Below, one piece after another: positions 17,932 to 27,973 of a stretch of DNA of 64,000 bases (positions within the stretch are counted from its first letter, which is position 1; each line of letters starts with the position of its first letter). The position numbers and the translations under genes are program-made. The notes under the pieces were generated by a model. The model was not told the origin of the DNA and searched no databases. It saw only the letters and a program-made list of their open reading frames with translations. Source of the stretch: CBDCVY01 sp965223245 (GTDB taxonomy: Bacteria; Nitrospinota; Nitrospinia; Nitrospinales; Nitrospinaceae); contig CBDCVY010000013.1 of assembly GCA_965223245.1 (NCBI GenBank), positions 1-64,000 on the forward strand. The letters are read 5' to 3'.

Positions 17932-18616
17932 TATTGTATCCATTTTTCCAAAGATGTTTGACTCCCCATTCGCTGAGAGTATTCTGAAGCGCGCTCAGGA
18001 AAATAAGTTAATTGATTTGCATTTTCACGATCTTCGAGAGCATACGCTGGATAAGCATAGAAATGTGGATGACTATCCTTTTGGCGGTGGTGCAGGCATG
18101 GTGATGAATGTTGAACCCATTGATAGGGCTCTGACCGCAATAAAAGAAATTCGGCCGCAGACCCATTCTATTCTGTTGACCCCTTCCGGTAAATTATTTT
18201 GCCAAACTAAAGCTTGGGAGCTTTCTTTGAAAAAAGATATAGTTTTAATTTGCGGTAGGTATGAAGGGGTGGATGAACGAGTTCGACTCTTAGTGGATGA
18301 TGAAATATCTGTTGGAGACTACGTTTTGTCTGGAGGAGAGATCCCGGCTATGACAGTTGTTGATGCAGTGTCCCGATTAGTTCCCGGAGTTTTAGGGGAT
18401 GAAGAAAGTTTAAATGAAGAGTCATTTAGTGAAGGTTTGTTAGAGTACCCTCAATATACCCGGCCACAAAATTATAAGGGGTGGCAGGTTCCAGAGGTTC
18501 TTCTTTCAGGAAATCATAAGGAAATTGCAAACTGGCGGCGTGAAGAGTCACTAAAAAAAACCGAGACAAATCGACCGGATTTATTTAAAAAATACCAGTC
18601 CGATAAAACCGAATAA
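17912..18616 (+). CDS. trmD: tRNA (guanine-37-N1)-methyltransferase TrmD
   Basis: 234 residues. The SPOUT knot is seen as ICGRYEGVDERV near 110 and GDYVLSGGEIPAM near 130, with the C-terminal QYTRPQNYKGWQVPEVLLSGNH. The start is TTG 17912 inside the end of rimM, with GAGGG at 17902-17906 as ribosome-binding site. Family knowledge: SAM-dependent m1G37 methylation that prevents frameshifting. Confidence 0.96.
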   Translation: MKTIRFDIVSIFPKMFDSPFAESILKRAQENKLIDLHFHDLREHTLDKHRNVDDYPFGGGAGMVMNVEPIDRALTAIKEIRPQTHSILLTPSGKLFCQTKAWELSLKKDIVLICGRYEGVDERVRLLVDDEISVGDYVLSGGEIPAMTVVDAVSRLVPGVLGDEESLNEESFSEGLLEYPQYTRPQNYKGWQVPEVLLSGNHKEIANWRREESLKKTETNRPDLFKKYQSDKTE

Positions 18617-18634
18617 GAATGGACCTTTGGAACC

Positions 18635-19222
18635 TTGTCCCAAATTACTAAAAACAAAGTCTATGTAGCTCTTGTGCATTTCCCGGTTTATAACAAGTCT
18701 GGTGATATAGTCACCTCTTCAGTGACGACTCTTGATGTGCATGATATTTCTCGAATTTGTTGTACTTATGCTGTTGATGCATTTTATGTGGTGACCCCAC
18801 TAAAAACCCAGCAAGATTTAGTGCAGCGAATGATGGATCATTGGTTGTCCGGCTACGGAGCAGAATACAACCCGACTCGTAAAGCGGCTTTGCTCCATAC
18901 TCGCGTGGTTAATATTCTAGATGAAGTAATTCAAGAAGTTTTCGAAAAGGATGGCAAAAAGCCTCTAGTTGTGATCCCCGATGCAAAGTCATTTCCTAAA
19001 AGCCAAACCTATTCACAGATAAAAAAAGAAATATCCAAGGACCATCCAATTTTGATTGTATTTGGAACAGGTTGGGGATTGGAGCGTGGTTTGGTGGAAC
19101 GCGCGGATTATGTTTTAGCACCTATTGAGGGATTAAATGGTTACAATCACTTACCGGTAAGAGCTGCTGTGGCTATTATTTTAGACCGACTATTTTCAAC
19201 CGACTCAAGTTTAGGCCATTAG
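18635..19222 (+). CDS. SPOUT-type RNA methyltransferase (PF09936 family)
   Basis: 195 residues. It begins VYVALVHFPVYNK and has the domain features LDVHDISRICCTYAVDAFYVVTPL and VFGTGWGLE near 148, followed by LAPIEGLNGYNHLPVRAA. Family knowledge: this SPOUT-like family sits directly after trmD in many deltaproteobacteria-like genomes and is presumed to methylate RNA; the target is not known to me. The start is TTG 18635, 18 bp after trmD, and rplS follows. The ORF order fits one transcript ending at the rplS terminator. Confidence 0.82.
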   Translation: MSQITKNKVYVALVHFPVYNKSGDIVTSSVTTLDVHDISRICCTYAVDAFYVVTPLKTQQDLVQRMMDHWLSGYGAEYNPTRKAALLHTRVVNILDEVIQEVFEKDGKKPLVVIPDAKSFPKSQTYSQIKKEISKDHPILIVFGTGWGLERGLVERADYVLAPIEGLNGYNHLPVRAAVAIILDRLFSTDSSLGH

Positions 19223-19315
19223 AAACATTATTTAAATGAAGAGCATTTGATATTTTTATTTGAGTTTAGGACTCAAAATCTGGTAACATCCCAAGTTCTA
19301 TCCAAGGAGAAAAGC

Positions 19316-19735
19316 ATGAATTTGGTCGATCAAATCGAAAAGCAAGAAATGAAAAAAGAAACCTCTCCAGTCCGAATTGGAGACACGGTTCGAGTTCATA
19401 TGAGAATCGTTGAGGGAGAAAAGGAACGGGTTCAGGTCATTGAAGGCGTTGTCATAAAAATGCGGGGGAGTCAGAATCGCAAAACCATTACAGTCCGTAA
19501 GGTATCCTTTGGAGTGGGTGTAGAAAGAATTTTTCCTTTACATTCTCCACGGGTTGAAAAGGTGGAGATTACCAAACATGCGAAAGTTCGTCGTGCGAAA
19601 TTATATTTTTTACGTGAACGGCGTGGTAAAGCGGCTCGCTTAAAAGAAATCAAAATCTCACCCCCAAAATCAGAAAAATCCAAGAAAAAAGGTAAAAAAG
19701 CAAAAGCTAAAAAAGCGGCGGCTAAAGAAGCGTAA
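19316..19735 (+). CDS. rplS: 50S ribosomal protein L19
   Basis: 139 residues from ATG 19316, which has AAGGAG at 19304-19309. The longer in-frame start at 19247 lacks such a site and adds a non-L19 tail. Signatures seen are GDTVRVHMRIVEGEKERVQVIEGVV and SFGVGVERIFPLHSP. The C-terminus carries an unusual Lys/Ala-rich extension of about 25 residues. Family knowledge: L19 sits at the 30S-50S interface. It is the last gene before a strong terminator. Confidence 0.96.
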   Translation: MNLVDQIEKQEMKKETSPVRIGDTVRVHMRIVEGEKERVQVIEGVVIKMRGSQNRKTITVRKVSFGVGVERIFPLHSPRVEKVEITKHAKVRRAKLYFLRERRGKAARLKEIKISPPKSEKSKKKGKKAKAKKAAAKEA

Positions 19736-19747
19736 TATTAGTTTACA

Positions 19748-19782
19748 AAAAAAGGCCTGGCAGTTTGTGCCAGGCCTTTTTT
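19748..19782. terminator. Strong intrinsic terminator after rplS (bidirectional)
   Basis: GGCCTGGCA (19754-19762), loop GTTTG and TGCCAGGCC (19768-19776) form a perfect 9-bp GC-rich stem. A-run (19747-19753) and T-run (19777-19782) flank it, extending the pairing and giving a U-tail on both strands. It can end rplS from the left and the M48 protease gene from the right. Confidence 0.93.
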
Positions 19783-19808
19783 ATTTGAGTTTCTTTATGG
19801 GGTTGAGT

Positions 19809-20738
19809 TTATTTTGGTGTTAAGGCTCTTCGCATTTCGGGATTGGGTTGACTCCGTTTTGTTGGTGTTTGTGTACTGGAAGGAGCAGAGGTATTATTTA
19901 ACCGTTCTTTATTGATCGCTAATAAAAGAGATTCGCCCAGACCATATTTATTCGGGTTGCGATTATAAACTTCCATGGACTTAGGCAACAGCTTCTGGAT
20001 GTCAGAAATACGAGTTTGGTCAGAAGGGTGGGTTGATAAAATTTCTGGTGGAGCTTGTCCTTGCTTCATCGATTGCATCCGTTTCCAAAATCGTGCGGCT
20101 TCTCTAGGGTCGTATCCTGCTTCCGCCATGAATGCCATCCCAATCTCATCCGCTTCAGATTCGTTCCCTCTACCAAAAGGTAATATGACACCAACATTGG
20201 CCCCAACACCCAATGCACCCATAATTGAGTTGTGGTAAGGACTGCCACTTAAAGATATTGCAGCAGCAGCTAAACCCGCTTGAACTAAACTTTGTTGAGT
20301 CATGCGTTGACCGCCGTGGCGGGCAATCACATGGGCAATTTCATGACCCATAACTGCTGCTAAGCCTGCTTCATTAGCACATACCGGTAATATTCCTGTA
20401 TAAACAGCTACTTTACCACCGGGAAGGGCAAAGGCGTTCAATTGTTTGGATTCGATCACCCTAAATTCCCATGGCATATTTTTAAATGTTGGGTCTTTTA
20501 CAAGTTTATTAGAAGCGGCAAGGACCCTTTTACCGACCCGCTCCACAATTCGAATCAATTGTTCATTTGTGGAAGGAGTTTCTTTTTGAAGAATCTCTTG
20601 AAAGGCTTGAACCCCCATTTTATTTTCTTGATCTGGGGACGTAATAATAAAAGCCTGTTTTTTCGAAACCGGTGTAGTGGTACAGGAGACAATTAGGAGC
20701 GCAATCCAACCTATTAAGATTAATTTTGTTGTTTTCAT
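19809..20738 (-). CDS. M48-family metalloprotease lipoprotein (BepA/LoiP-like)
   Basis: 309 residues from ATG 20738. The upstream TTG start (20777) would precede a typical lipoprotein signal, so the ATG is preferred. The lipobox LIVSC lies near 18. The zinc site HEIAHV (HExxH) is near 137 and the third ligand region ESEADEIG near 192. Family knowledge: periplasmic/outer-membrane proteases that degrade or help fold misassembled outer-membrane proteins. The C-terminal 40 residues are polar and low-complexity. It is convergent with rplS across the shared terminator. Confidence 0.88.
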   Translation of the reverse strand: MKTTKLILIGWIALLIVSCTTTPVSKKQAFIITSPDQENKMGVQAFQEILQKETPSTNEQLIRIVERVGKRVLAASNKLVKDPTFKNMPWEFRVIESKQLNAFALPGGKVAVYTGILPVCANEAGLAAVMGHEIAHVIARHGGQRMTQQSLVQAGLAAAAISLSGSPYHNSIMGALGVGANVGVILPFGRGNESEADEIGMAFMAEAGYDPREAARFWKRMQSMKQGQAPPEILSTHPSDQTRISDIQKLLPKSMEVYNRNPNKYGLGESLLLAINKERLNNTSAPSSTQTPTKRSQPNPEMRRALTPK

Positions 20739-20833
20739 GCCCCAATTATATGACTCCTTGGGTGAAAATTGCAACACCAGTTTTGAGTTGATTGGTCTAG
20801 GGATATACCATATGATTTACATAGGGTTTTCCT

Positions 20834-21433
20834 ATGTTAGATCACGAAACTAAAGCTGAAAAAGAAGGGTACCATTGTATCGCCGGTATTGATGAAGCAG
20901 GTCGAGGACCACTTGCAGGACCGGTCGTTGCGGCGGCGGTAGTTTTGTCCTCAGGCGTTGATTTTAAAGGCTTAACTGATTCCAAGAAATTATCTCCAAG
21001 TCAGAGAGATAGATTTTTTATAGAAATACAAAAATCCAGCCTGGGTTATGGAATTGCCATTGTAGATCAGCAAGTCATTGATAAAATTAATATATTGCAA
21101 TCGGCCCTTTTGGCAATGAAGCAAGCGGTTGACAATCTTCCTTTAGCTCCTGACTTACTATTAATTGATGGGAATAAGACAATTGACTCTTCTGTAACCC
21201 AAAAACCTATTGTTGGAGGAGATGGATGCAGTTTATCCATTGCAGCAGCCTCGGTGCTTGCAAAAGTGACACGGGATCGAATAATGGAGGATTATCATAA
21301 AAAGTTCCCAAAATATGAATTTGCTAAGCACAAAGGCTATGGTACAAAGTTGCATAAAGAGCGAATTCGCCTATGGGGACCTTGCCCCATTCACAGAAAA
21401 ACATTTAAAGGTGTTAAGGAATTCCTCCCTTAG
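20834..21433 (+). CDS. rnhB: Ribonuclease HII
   Basis: 199 residues. The conserved start IAGIDEAGRGPLAGPVV contains the first catalytic Asp-Glu pair (near 21-22), followed by the DSKKLS segment near 55, IDGNK near 116 and SIAAASVLAKVTRDR near 136. Family knowledge: cuts RNA-DNA hybrids and removes single ribonucleotides in DNA. recJ follows 27 bp later. Confidence 0.96.
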   Translation: MLDHETKAEKEGYHCIAGIDEAGRGPLAGPVVAAAVVLSSGVDFKGLTDSKKLSPSQRDRFFIEIQKSSLGYGIAIVDQQVIDKINILQSALLAMKQAVDNLPLAPDLLLIDGNKTIDSSVTQKPIVGGDGCSLSIAAASVLAKVTRDRIMEDYHKKFPKYEFAKHKGYGTKLHKERIRLWGPCPIHRKTFKGVKEFLP

Positions 21434-21460
21434 TTAAGGAAGGATTTCACAGTAAAGCAT

Positions 21461-23203
21461 ATGAATTCTCCATTACGTCAAAAGTGGAAGTTTGCTAATC
21501 CCGCAAAGGATATGGTGGACCATTTAGCAGAAAACTTAAAAATTTCTCATACTTTGGGAAAGTTAATGGTCAATCGGGGAATCCAAAGTATTGAAGAGGG
21601 TAAATTTTTCTTAGATGCGCAGTTGAATAACTTACCTGACCCTTTTCAAATGCGTGGAATGAAAGAAGCCGTGGAACGCATTATTCGAGCAATAAATAAC
21701 CGTGAACAAATTACAATTTTTGGTGATTACGATGTAGATGGAGTTACTTCCACAGCCTTAATGATTCATTTCTTGCGGGAAATTAATACGCCATTTGATT
21801 ATTATTTGCCGGACCGTATGGAAGAAGGTTATGGGGTTAATGAGGATGCATTAGATGAAATTAAATCCCGTGGTAGTTCTATTGTTATTACTGCCGATTG
21901 TGGGATTACCGCGGTTAAGCAAGTAGACTATGCCCAGTCCATCGGGCTCGATGTGATAGTTACTGATCACCATCAAATAAGCGATGAAGGATTACCTAAA
22001 GCTTTAGCAATTTTAAATCCACATCAACCGGAATGTAATTATCCCTATAAATTTTTAAGTGGTGTGGGTATTGTTTTTAAGCTGGCATTAGGAATTCGAA
22101 GAGGGCTGTTAGATGCAGGTTGGAATGCGAATGATCTGCCCAATCTGAAACAACACCTCGATTTGTTTACACTTGGAACTATTGGGGATATGGCACCTCT
22201 AACAGGTGAGAATCATGTCTTAACCTCCCATGGATTAGAAGAAATGCGTGTTTCGACGAAACCAGGTTTAGTTGCGCTGAAATCCATTGCAGGTATTAAT
22301 GGGAAAGTAGATTCTTTTTCCATTGGGTTTGGATTGGGGCCTCGTTTAAATGCTGCGGGTAGACTGGGCAAAGCCGACCATGGTTTGGATTTATTGGTTT
22401 CTTCGAATTTAAACGATGCAATGGGTATTGCGAAACAGTTAGATTGTTTGAATGAAGAACGTAAGGAAACTCAAAAATGGTCTCAGAAAGAAGCGGAATA
22501 TTTAGTTGAGAGCCAAGTTGATTTAGAAAAGGATCGTGTCATTGTATTGGCTTCAGAAAACTTTCATCAGGGTGTGATTGGAATTGTTGCGGCAAAAATC
22601 GTTCAAATGTTTTATAGGCCTACTGTTTTGATTGCCTTGAAAGACGGACTTGGAAAGGGTTCCGCCAGAAGTATACCAACATTTAATTTGTTTAAAGCTT
22701 TTACTAATTGCTCTGAACATCTAATTAGATATGGAGGCCATGCGTACGCTGCAGGATTAAATATTGAAGAAAGCAAAATCGAGGATTTTCGAAATGCCAT
22801 CAATGAAGTAGGCCATCAATTTTTAACGGATGATAAATTGATTCCTGAAATTAATGTGGATACAACTGTTTTATTTAGAGATTTAACTCCTGAGTTTTTT
22901 GATTGTGTTCAAAGTTTAGGTCCTTTCGGTCAAGTTAACACGCATCCTATTTTTCATTCTAAAGAGATTCGAGTTCGCGATTTACGATGGATTGGTAAAG
23001 AAAAGAACCATGTCCGTTTTCGTGCGTGCCAGAAAGAAAACAGTATTAATGTAATAGGTTTTAAATTGGCCCCGGTGGTTAAAAAGCTGGATTTGGAGCA
23101 ACCGATGGATATTGTCTATGAACTTCATCCTAATGATTGGAATGGCCGGCTTAATCTGGAACTGAAACTCATCGATATAAAACCCAGCCAAAAAGTAGGT
23201 TAA
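21461..23203 (+). CDS. recJ: Single-stranded-DNA-specific exonuclease RecJ
   Basis: 580 residues. The DHH phosphoesterase motifs are FGDYDVDGVTSTAL near 87, ADCGIT near 146 and TDHHQ near 168. The DHHA1 region has GHAYAAGLNIEE near 425 and an OB-like C-terminus follows. Family knowledge: 5'-3' exonuclease acting in recombination and mismatch repair. It is downstream of rnhB in an apparent repair pair and converges on the ABC permease gene with a 6-bp gap. Confidence 0.96.
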   Translation: MNSPLRQKWKFANPAKDMVDHLAENLKISHTLGKLMVNRGIQSIEEGKFFLDAQLNNLPDPFQMRGMKEAVERIIRAINNREQITIFGDYDVDGVTSTALMIHFLREINTPFDYYLPDRMEEGYGVNEDALDEIKSRGSSIVITADCGITAVKQVDYAQSIGLDVIVTDHHQISDEGLPKALAILNPHQPECNYPYKFLSGVGIVFKLALGIRRGLLDAGWNANDLPNLKQHLDLFTLGTIGDMAPLTGENHVLTSHGLEEMRVSTKPGLVALKSIAGINGKVDSFSIGFGLGPRLNAAGRLGKADHGLDLLVSSNLNDAMGIAKQLDCLNEERKETQKWSQKEAEYLVESQVDLEKDRVIVLASENFHQGVIGIVAAKIVQMFYRPTVLIALKDGLGKGSARSIPTFNLFKAFTNCSEHLIRYGGHAYAAGLNIEESKIEDFRNAINEVGHQFLTDDKLIPEINVDTTVLFRDLTPEFFDCVQSLGPFGQVNTHPIFHSKEIRVRDLRWIGKEKNHVRFRACQKENSINVIGFKLAPVVKKLDLEQPMDIVYELHPNDWNGRLNLELKLIDIKPSQKVG

Positions 23204-23209
23204 GATGTC

Positions 23210-25789
23210 TTATTCTGCTCGAACTGCTTCTTTTGGGTTTTGTTGTGTTGCTATTTTTGAAGGATACCAACCCGCAGAACAGGCAATCACCCAAAATAAA
23301 AGAGTTGCGATAATTATGAACTCATAAGGAAAGAAAACCTGAATAGTCCAGCCAAAGGATTGTTTGTTAATGACGAATATTAAAAGATAAGAAACTAGAA
23401 TCCCAGCCACCAATCCAAATAAGGAACCAATCCATCCTAATAAACCAGCTTCGATTAGAATCATTTTTTTGATTTGTCCCTTAAAGGCCCCAACGAACCG
23501 AAGTATCCCTATCTCCCGTCGTCGTTCAATGATTAATGATATCAGGGTATTAAATAATCCCAAGACGGCGACACCAATTCCTATTAGTTCGAGCGAATAA
23601 GTGATGGCAAAAGTTTTGTCAAAAATATTAAGGACCTCTTTTTTTAGTTCTGAATTAGAACGAACCAAAATTTTATCTGAGTTTCCAATAGTTTGTATGA
23701 TTTCTTTCCGTGCTTCTGGAAGTTTGCTTTTGTCATTTAAATAAACTACAAAACTATTTACATTGGGATCATGAAAATTCTTTAAATAAGTTTGGCGATC
23801 AATAATCACATAACCCCGTTCTTGAGAGTAATCATAATAGATGGCCACGATAGCCAAATCCATTTTGCCTGAAGGAGTTGGCAAACTTATTTGGTCTCCT
23901 GTTTTGATTTTATGTTTGACAGAAAAAGCTTCTGATATTATGGCTCGATTCTGACCCACCATTAATTTTGCAAGCTCTTCAGTTGGCGGGCCTTCTTTTA
24001 TAACCAAATTTCCGAATTTGGAAAGTGCTTCAAAATCACCTGACCCTAAAATTGCCGGTTCATCATTATATGAAATATTAATGGTGCGAAATAAATCCAC
24101 TCCTTTTACATACTGAATTTGTTTGAGAGCATTGACTTTGTCAATAGGAAGTGTGTATTGGTAATCGATGTTTTTTCCTGATGCAGCGCGGACGAATAAA
24201 TCAGCCCTTAAAGTTTGTTCAATCCAAACCACTACGGTTTGTCGAAAACTATGAACCATGATCGACATGCTTATTACCATCATGAAAGCAATCGCTAATG
24301 AGGAAACAGCAATGGAGTTTCGACCTACATTTTGTGCGAGATTTAAGCTTGCTAAAAGGCCCTCCCCCTGAAACCATCTTCGGCAAAGTCCTTTCGACAG
24401 GTCTCGTGTGAGTAATAAAGCTGAAGGGGCTAAAAATGAAATTCCTAAGATAATTAGAAAAACTGCGAGAAAACCGAAATAGGGAAAATTGTTAATAGGA
24501 GGAAGCGAAGAACAAAATCCAGCCAGTAGAAGTACAATTAATGCGTAATGAGTCAGTTTTTTGTTGCCACGAAAAATTTTAAGATCATAGCTTCCGCGAC
24601 GCATCACAATATTAGGAGATGTGGTGGCTGCATCGTAAGCAGGAATGATGGCTGAAATGAACGAAAGGCCAATGCCCATTAAAAAGTATGGACCCATTTG
24701 ATCCGGGTGAAAGCTGACTTCGGCTACATTTGTAGGAACGTAAAGGTTGTTAATCGTTAGTGCCACTGCGTCCAAAGAGAATTGAGCTAAATAATATCCA
24801 AACCAAATTCCTAAAAATGATCCAACGGTTCCAATGACTCCGGCTTCTAATAAAAATATTGAAGCGATTAATAGTGGAGTAGCACCTAGGGCTCTTAAGG
24901 TTCCGATTTCCATTCGTCGACGGACAACGGAAAGAGAAATCATATTATAGATAAGGTACAAGCCGACTAGTAATGCCACAAAGCTTAGAGCAGAGAGATT
25001 ATATTGAAAGGCCCGCAGCATTTTTTCAACCTGTTGTGTTTTTCTTTCCGGACGATCCACTCTTAAAAACTCAGGCAATGTCTTTGAGATTTTCTCTTTC
25101 ATTCGATCAAAATTTTTATCCCCAAGAAACTCTATGTCAATTCGATCCAGCTTACCGATTTTGTTAAAAGTCTTTTGTGCTCCAGCAATATCCATTAAAG
25201 CAAAATTTCCATTGAGAGCTTTTGCGATCCCTTTATTTTCTAAAACGGCGTTGATATTCAATTCTGTTTCTTTTCCATTTATTAGAAATTGTATTTTTTC
25301 TCCAGGTTTAAACTGAGTGTTGGGAATGAATTTTTCGGGAAGAATGATGCTGGCGGGATCTAATATTAGGGAAATCAATCCTGCTAAACCTTTTTGATTA
25401 GTTTTAAGTGAATAGTCTCGAATACCACTATCTTGCAGAAGATCGGTTCCAAGGATTTCTACCACCTCATTGGATTTGGTTTCAACGCCATAACCTTCAA
25501 TGATTGGATACGGTTTGATCCACTTCCTTAAAGGGCTCAAATTGCGAAAATACTTTTCATCAAAGGAAGTGCCTTCTGCATAAATCACCGCATCTGCACG
25601 ACCTAAAACTAGGTCCACACTTTCGCGAAAAGAAGATAGGGTTTGATGGTTGGCTAATTGAATGCTTAGAAAAACCGAGACGCCAATAGCAACGCCTAAA
25701 ATGGTGATGAACGTTCTAAAAGGATCACGTAACAAAGGTCTTAAAATCAGAGCACTAAATAGATCTTTAAAATAAACTAAGAAGCTCAT
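23210..25789 (-). CDS. ABC transporter permease, two-FtsX-domain type
   Basis: 859 residues. An N-terminal membrane helix lies near 20-45, followed by a large periplasmic domain and a first FtsX block (about 270-400) with SVVRRRMEIGTLRALGATP. Two further helices follow at about 415-465, then a second periplasmic domain and a second FtsX block (about 735-859) with IIERRREIGILRFVGAFKGQ. Family knowledge: duplicated FtsX permeases (YbbP/DevC-like) couple to LolD/MacB-type ATPases and move lipids, lipoproteins or other envelope substrates. The ATPase gene is 14 bp upstream on the same strand. The substrate is unknown. Confidence 0.88.
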   Translation of the reverse strand: MSFLVYFKDLFSALILRPLLRDPFRTFITILGVAIGVSVFLSIQLANHQTLSSFRESVDLVLGRADAVIYAEGTSFDEKYFRNLSPLRKWIKPYPIIEGYGVETKSNEVVEILGTDLLQDSGIRDYSLKTNQKGLAGLISLILDPASIILPEKFIPNTQFKPGEKIQFLINGKETELNINAVLENKGIAKALNGNFALMDIAGAQKTFNKIGKLDRIDIEFLGDKNFDRMKEKISKTLPEFLRVDRPERKTQQVEKMLRAFQYNLSALSFVALLVGLYLIYNMISLSVVRRRMEIGTLRALGATPLLIASIFLLEAGVIGTVGSFLGIWFGYYLAQFSLDAVALTINNLYVPTNVAEVSFHPDQMGPYFLMGIGLSFISAIIPAYDAATTSPNIVMRRGSYDLKIFRGNKKLTHYALIVLLLAGFCSSLPPINNFPYFGFLAVFLIILGISFLAPSALLLTRDLSKGLCRRWFQGEGLLASLNLAQNVGRNSIAVSSLAIAFMMVISMSIMVHSFRQTVVVWIEQTLRADLFVRAASGKNIDYQYTLPIDKVNALKQIQYVKGVDLFRTINISYNDEPAILGSGDFEALSKFGNLVIKEGPPTEELAKLMVGQNRAIISEAFSVKHKIKTGDQISLPTPSGKMDLAIVAIYYDYSQERGYVIIDRQTYLKNFHDPNVNSFVVYLNDKSKLPEARKEIIQTIGNSDKILVRSNSELKKEVLNIFDKTFAITYSLELIGIGVAVLGLFNTLISLIIERRREIGILRFVGAFKGQIKKMILIEAGLLGWIGSLFGLVAGILVSYLLIFVINKQSFGWTIQVFFPYEFIIIATLLFWVIACSAGWYPSKIATQQNPKEAVRAE

Positions 25790-25803
25790 ATCTCTTTTGA
25801 GGC

Positions 25804-26496
25804 TTACTGAGAATTATCATTAATTGTTAAAGTACCATCGTGGATTTCAAAATGTCGGTTGCCGTATTGTGCAATTTCCGGATTATGGGTGACGATTACG
25901 ATTGTGGTTTTAAAATCATTAGATGCATTTTTTAAAAGCTCCAAAATTCGATAACCATTTTTAGAATCCAGATTCCCAGTGGGTTCATCCGCTAAAATTA
26001 TTTCAGGTTGATGAACTAAAGCTCTTGCGATGGCGATCCTCTGCATTTCTCCACCGGACAATTCTGCTGGGAAGGATTTGGCTCGATCAAGTAAACCGAC
26101 GTAATCTAATAAAGTTTGAATTCTAGATTGGCCCTTTCTGCTGGCGTGAGAAAGTAACAAGGGTAATTCAACATTTTCCCAAACAGAGAGTGTGGGTAAT
26201 AAATTGAAAAATTGGAAAACAAATCCGATTTCTTTACGCCGTAATTCGGTCAATTCTCGGTCATCCATTCGGGAGATTAACTTATCGTTCAAAAAAATTT
26301 CACCCTGGTCAGGGGTATCTAAACCTCCCATACAGTTCAATAAGGTAGTTTTTCCTCCTCCACTTGGACCCATTACCGAAACAAAATCACCTTTTTCCAA
26401 GGTTAGATTAACACCGGATAAAGCTGTAACCTGTAAAGATCCTGCTTGAAAATATTTAGAAACGTTTTTTAAGCGAATAATGGGATTCAATGACAT
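25804..26496 (-). CDS. ABC transporter ATP-binding protein (LolD/MacB type)
   Basis: 230 residues. Walker A is GPSGGGKTT (43-51), with Q-loop FQFFNLLP near 95, signature LSGGE (146-150), Walker B IILADEPTG near 166 and H-loop VTHNPE near 204. Family knowledge: members of this subfamily energise FtsX-type permeases for lipoprotein or lipid extraction. The neighbouring 859-residue permease is its evident partner. Confidence 0.94.
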   Translation of the reverse strand: MSLNPIIRLKNVSKYFQAGSLQVTALSGVNLTLEKGDFVSVMGPSGGGKTTLLNCMGGLDTPDQGEIFLNDKLISRMDDRELTELRRKEIGFVFQFFNLLPTLSVWENVELPLLLSHASRKGQSRIQTLLDYVGLLDRAKSFPAELSGGEMQRIAIARALVHQPEIILADEPTGNLDSKNGYRILELLKNASNDFKTTIVIVTHNPEIAQYGNRHFEIHDGTLTINDNSQ

Positions 26497-26697
26497 TTTG
26501 TTCCTTAGTGGAAGTTACTTAAAGATGAATGGTATCAAAAAATTGAACTGAGGGAACTGGATAAATCTATAATTAGTAAGCTTCGGAGGTGGAATTTTTT
26601 CTAGATCATGTTATTCTCAGGAAAATTTAAAACTAGGGTTACTCCAGTGATTTTACGCCACTGAAATCGGTGAAGGATAAAATGGTTTGGGATTTTA

Positions 26698-27882
26698 ATG
26701 ACAATTTCTAAAAAAATTCATGATTTTATGGAGCAGTCCTCCTGGATTCGTAAAATGTTCGAAGAGGGGATTCGTTTAAAAAAGGAATTTGGGGAAGAAA
26801 ACGTTTTTGATTTGTCCCTTGGAAATCCAGTGGCTGAACCTCCTAAACCAGTGGTGGAAGCCATGATTGCTGCAGCCCAAGATCTATCTGAAGGGTGGCA
26901 CAGGTACATGCCGAATGCAGGTTATCATGAAGTAAGAGAAAAAGTTGCGATTGCCTTGTCCAAAGAGTGCAAAGCAGGGGTCCGGGGCGATGACATTGTA
27001 ATGATTTGTGGTGCAGCAGGTGGGTTGAACATAACACTGAAAACCATATTGGATCCTGGCGATGAAGTTATTGTCTTTTCTCCATATTTTGTCGAGTATC
27101 TTTTTTATGCAGACAATCATGGCGGTAAAGCGGTAGCGGTTCCAACTAAAGAGAATTTTTCCATTGACTTGAATAACTTGGAAAAAGCAATTCACTCTAA
27201 AACTAAAGCTGTGATTATAAACTCACCCAATAATCCTACAGGTGTGGTTTACCGTAAAGAATCTTTGCGTGAATTATCAAACGTTCTTACAAAAAAATCA
27301 CAGGAAATCGGGCACCCTATTTATCTAATCTCTGACGATCCTTACAAAAAAATAGTTTTTGATGAAGTGGAAACGCCGAACATTTTTGATTTCTATGTGA
27401 ATAGTATATATATCACGTCCCATTCTAAAGATTTGGCGGTCCCTGGCGAGCGAATAGGATATGTAGCAGTTCATCCGGAATGCCCAACTTCAAAAGAGAT
27501 ATTAGAGGGTCTCATTTTTTGCAATCGAGTGTTAGGATTTGTGAATGCTCCCGCATTATTTCAGAGAGTGGTGAAAGAAGTTCAAGATGTTACTGTAGAT
27601 ATTGAACCGTATCGAAGAAGAAGAGATTTGCTATTTAAGGAATTAACCCGCATTGGTTATGATGTTGTAAAACCTCAAGGAGCGTTTTATTTTTTTCCTA
27701 AATCCCCTATTTCAGATGAAGTAGAATTCGTCCGTTTGCTTGCTTCAAAGAAAGTTTTAGTGGTTCCAGGCCGTGGTTTTGGAACCCCCGGTTATTTTCG
27801 ATTATCATATTGTTTTCCGGATCAAGTAATTGAAGGGGCCATCCCCGGATTGGAAGCAGCTTTTAAGGAAGCTACAAATTAG
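26698..27882 (+). CDS. Pyridoxal-phosphate-dependent aminotransferase, class I/II
   Basis: 394 residues. Typical fold-type I features: LSLGNPVAEPP near 41, CGAAGGLN near 103, NSPNNPTG near 175, the SDDPYKK stretch near 215 and the PLP-binding lysine in SHSKDLAVPGERIGY near 244. Family knowledge: aspartate/alanine-type aminotransferase; the amino-acid specificity is not clear from sequence. It is a single gene, divergent from the ABC exporter pair, with moeB-rhodanese 91 bp downstream on the same strand. Confidence 0.9.
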   Translation: MTISKKIHDFMEQSSWIRKMFEEGIRLKKEFGEENVFDLSLGNPVAEPPKPVVEAMIAAAQDLSEGWHRYMPNAGYHEVREKVAIALSKECKAGVRGDDIVMICGAAGGLNITLKTILDPGDEVIVFSPYFVEYLFYADNHGGKAVAVPTKENFSIDLNNLEKAIHSKTKAVIINSPNNPTGVVYRKESLRELSNVLTKKSQEIGHPIYLISDDPYKKIVFDEVETPNIFDFYVNSIYITSHSKDLAVPGERIGYVAVHPECPTSKEILEGLIFCNRVLGFVNAPALFQRVVKEVQDVTVDIEPYRRRRDLLFKELTRIGYDVVKPQGAFYFFPKSPISDEVEFVRLLASKKVLVVPGRGFGTPGYFRLSYCFPDQVIEGAIPGLEAAFKEATN

Positions 27883-27973
27883 TGTTTCAATCCAAGGGGT
27901 TGAACAGAATAAATCTTTTTCGATAAAATGGCATCATTATCCTAAACATTAATATTTTAATTGAGAATTTACA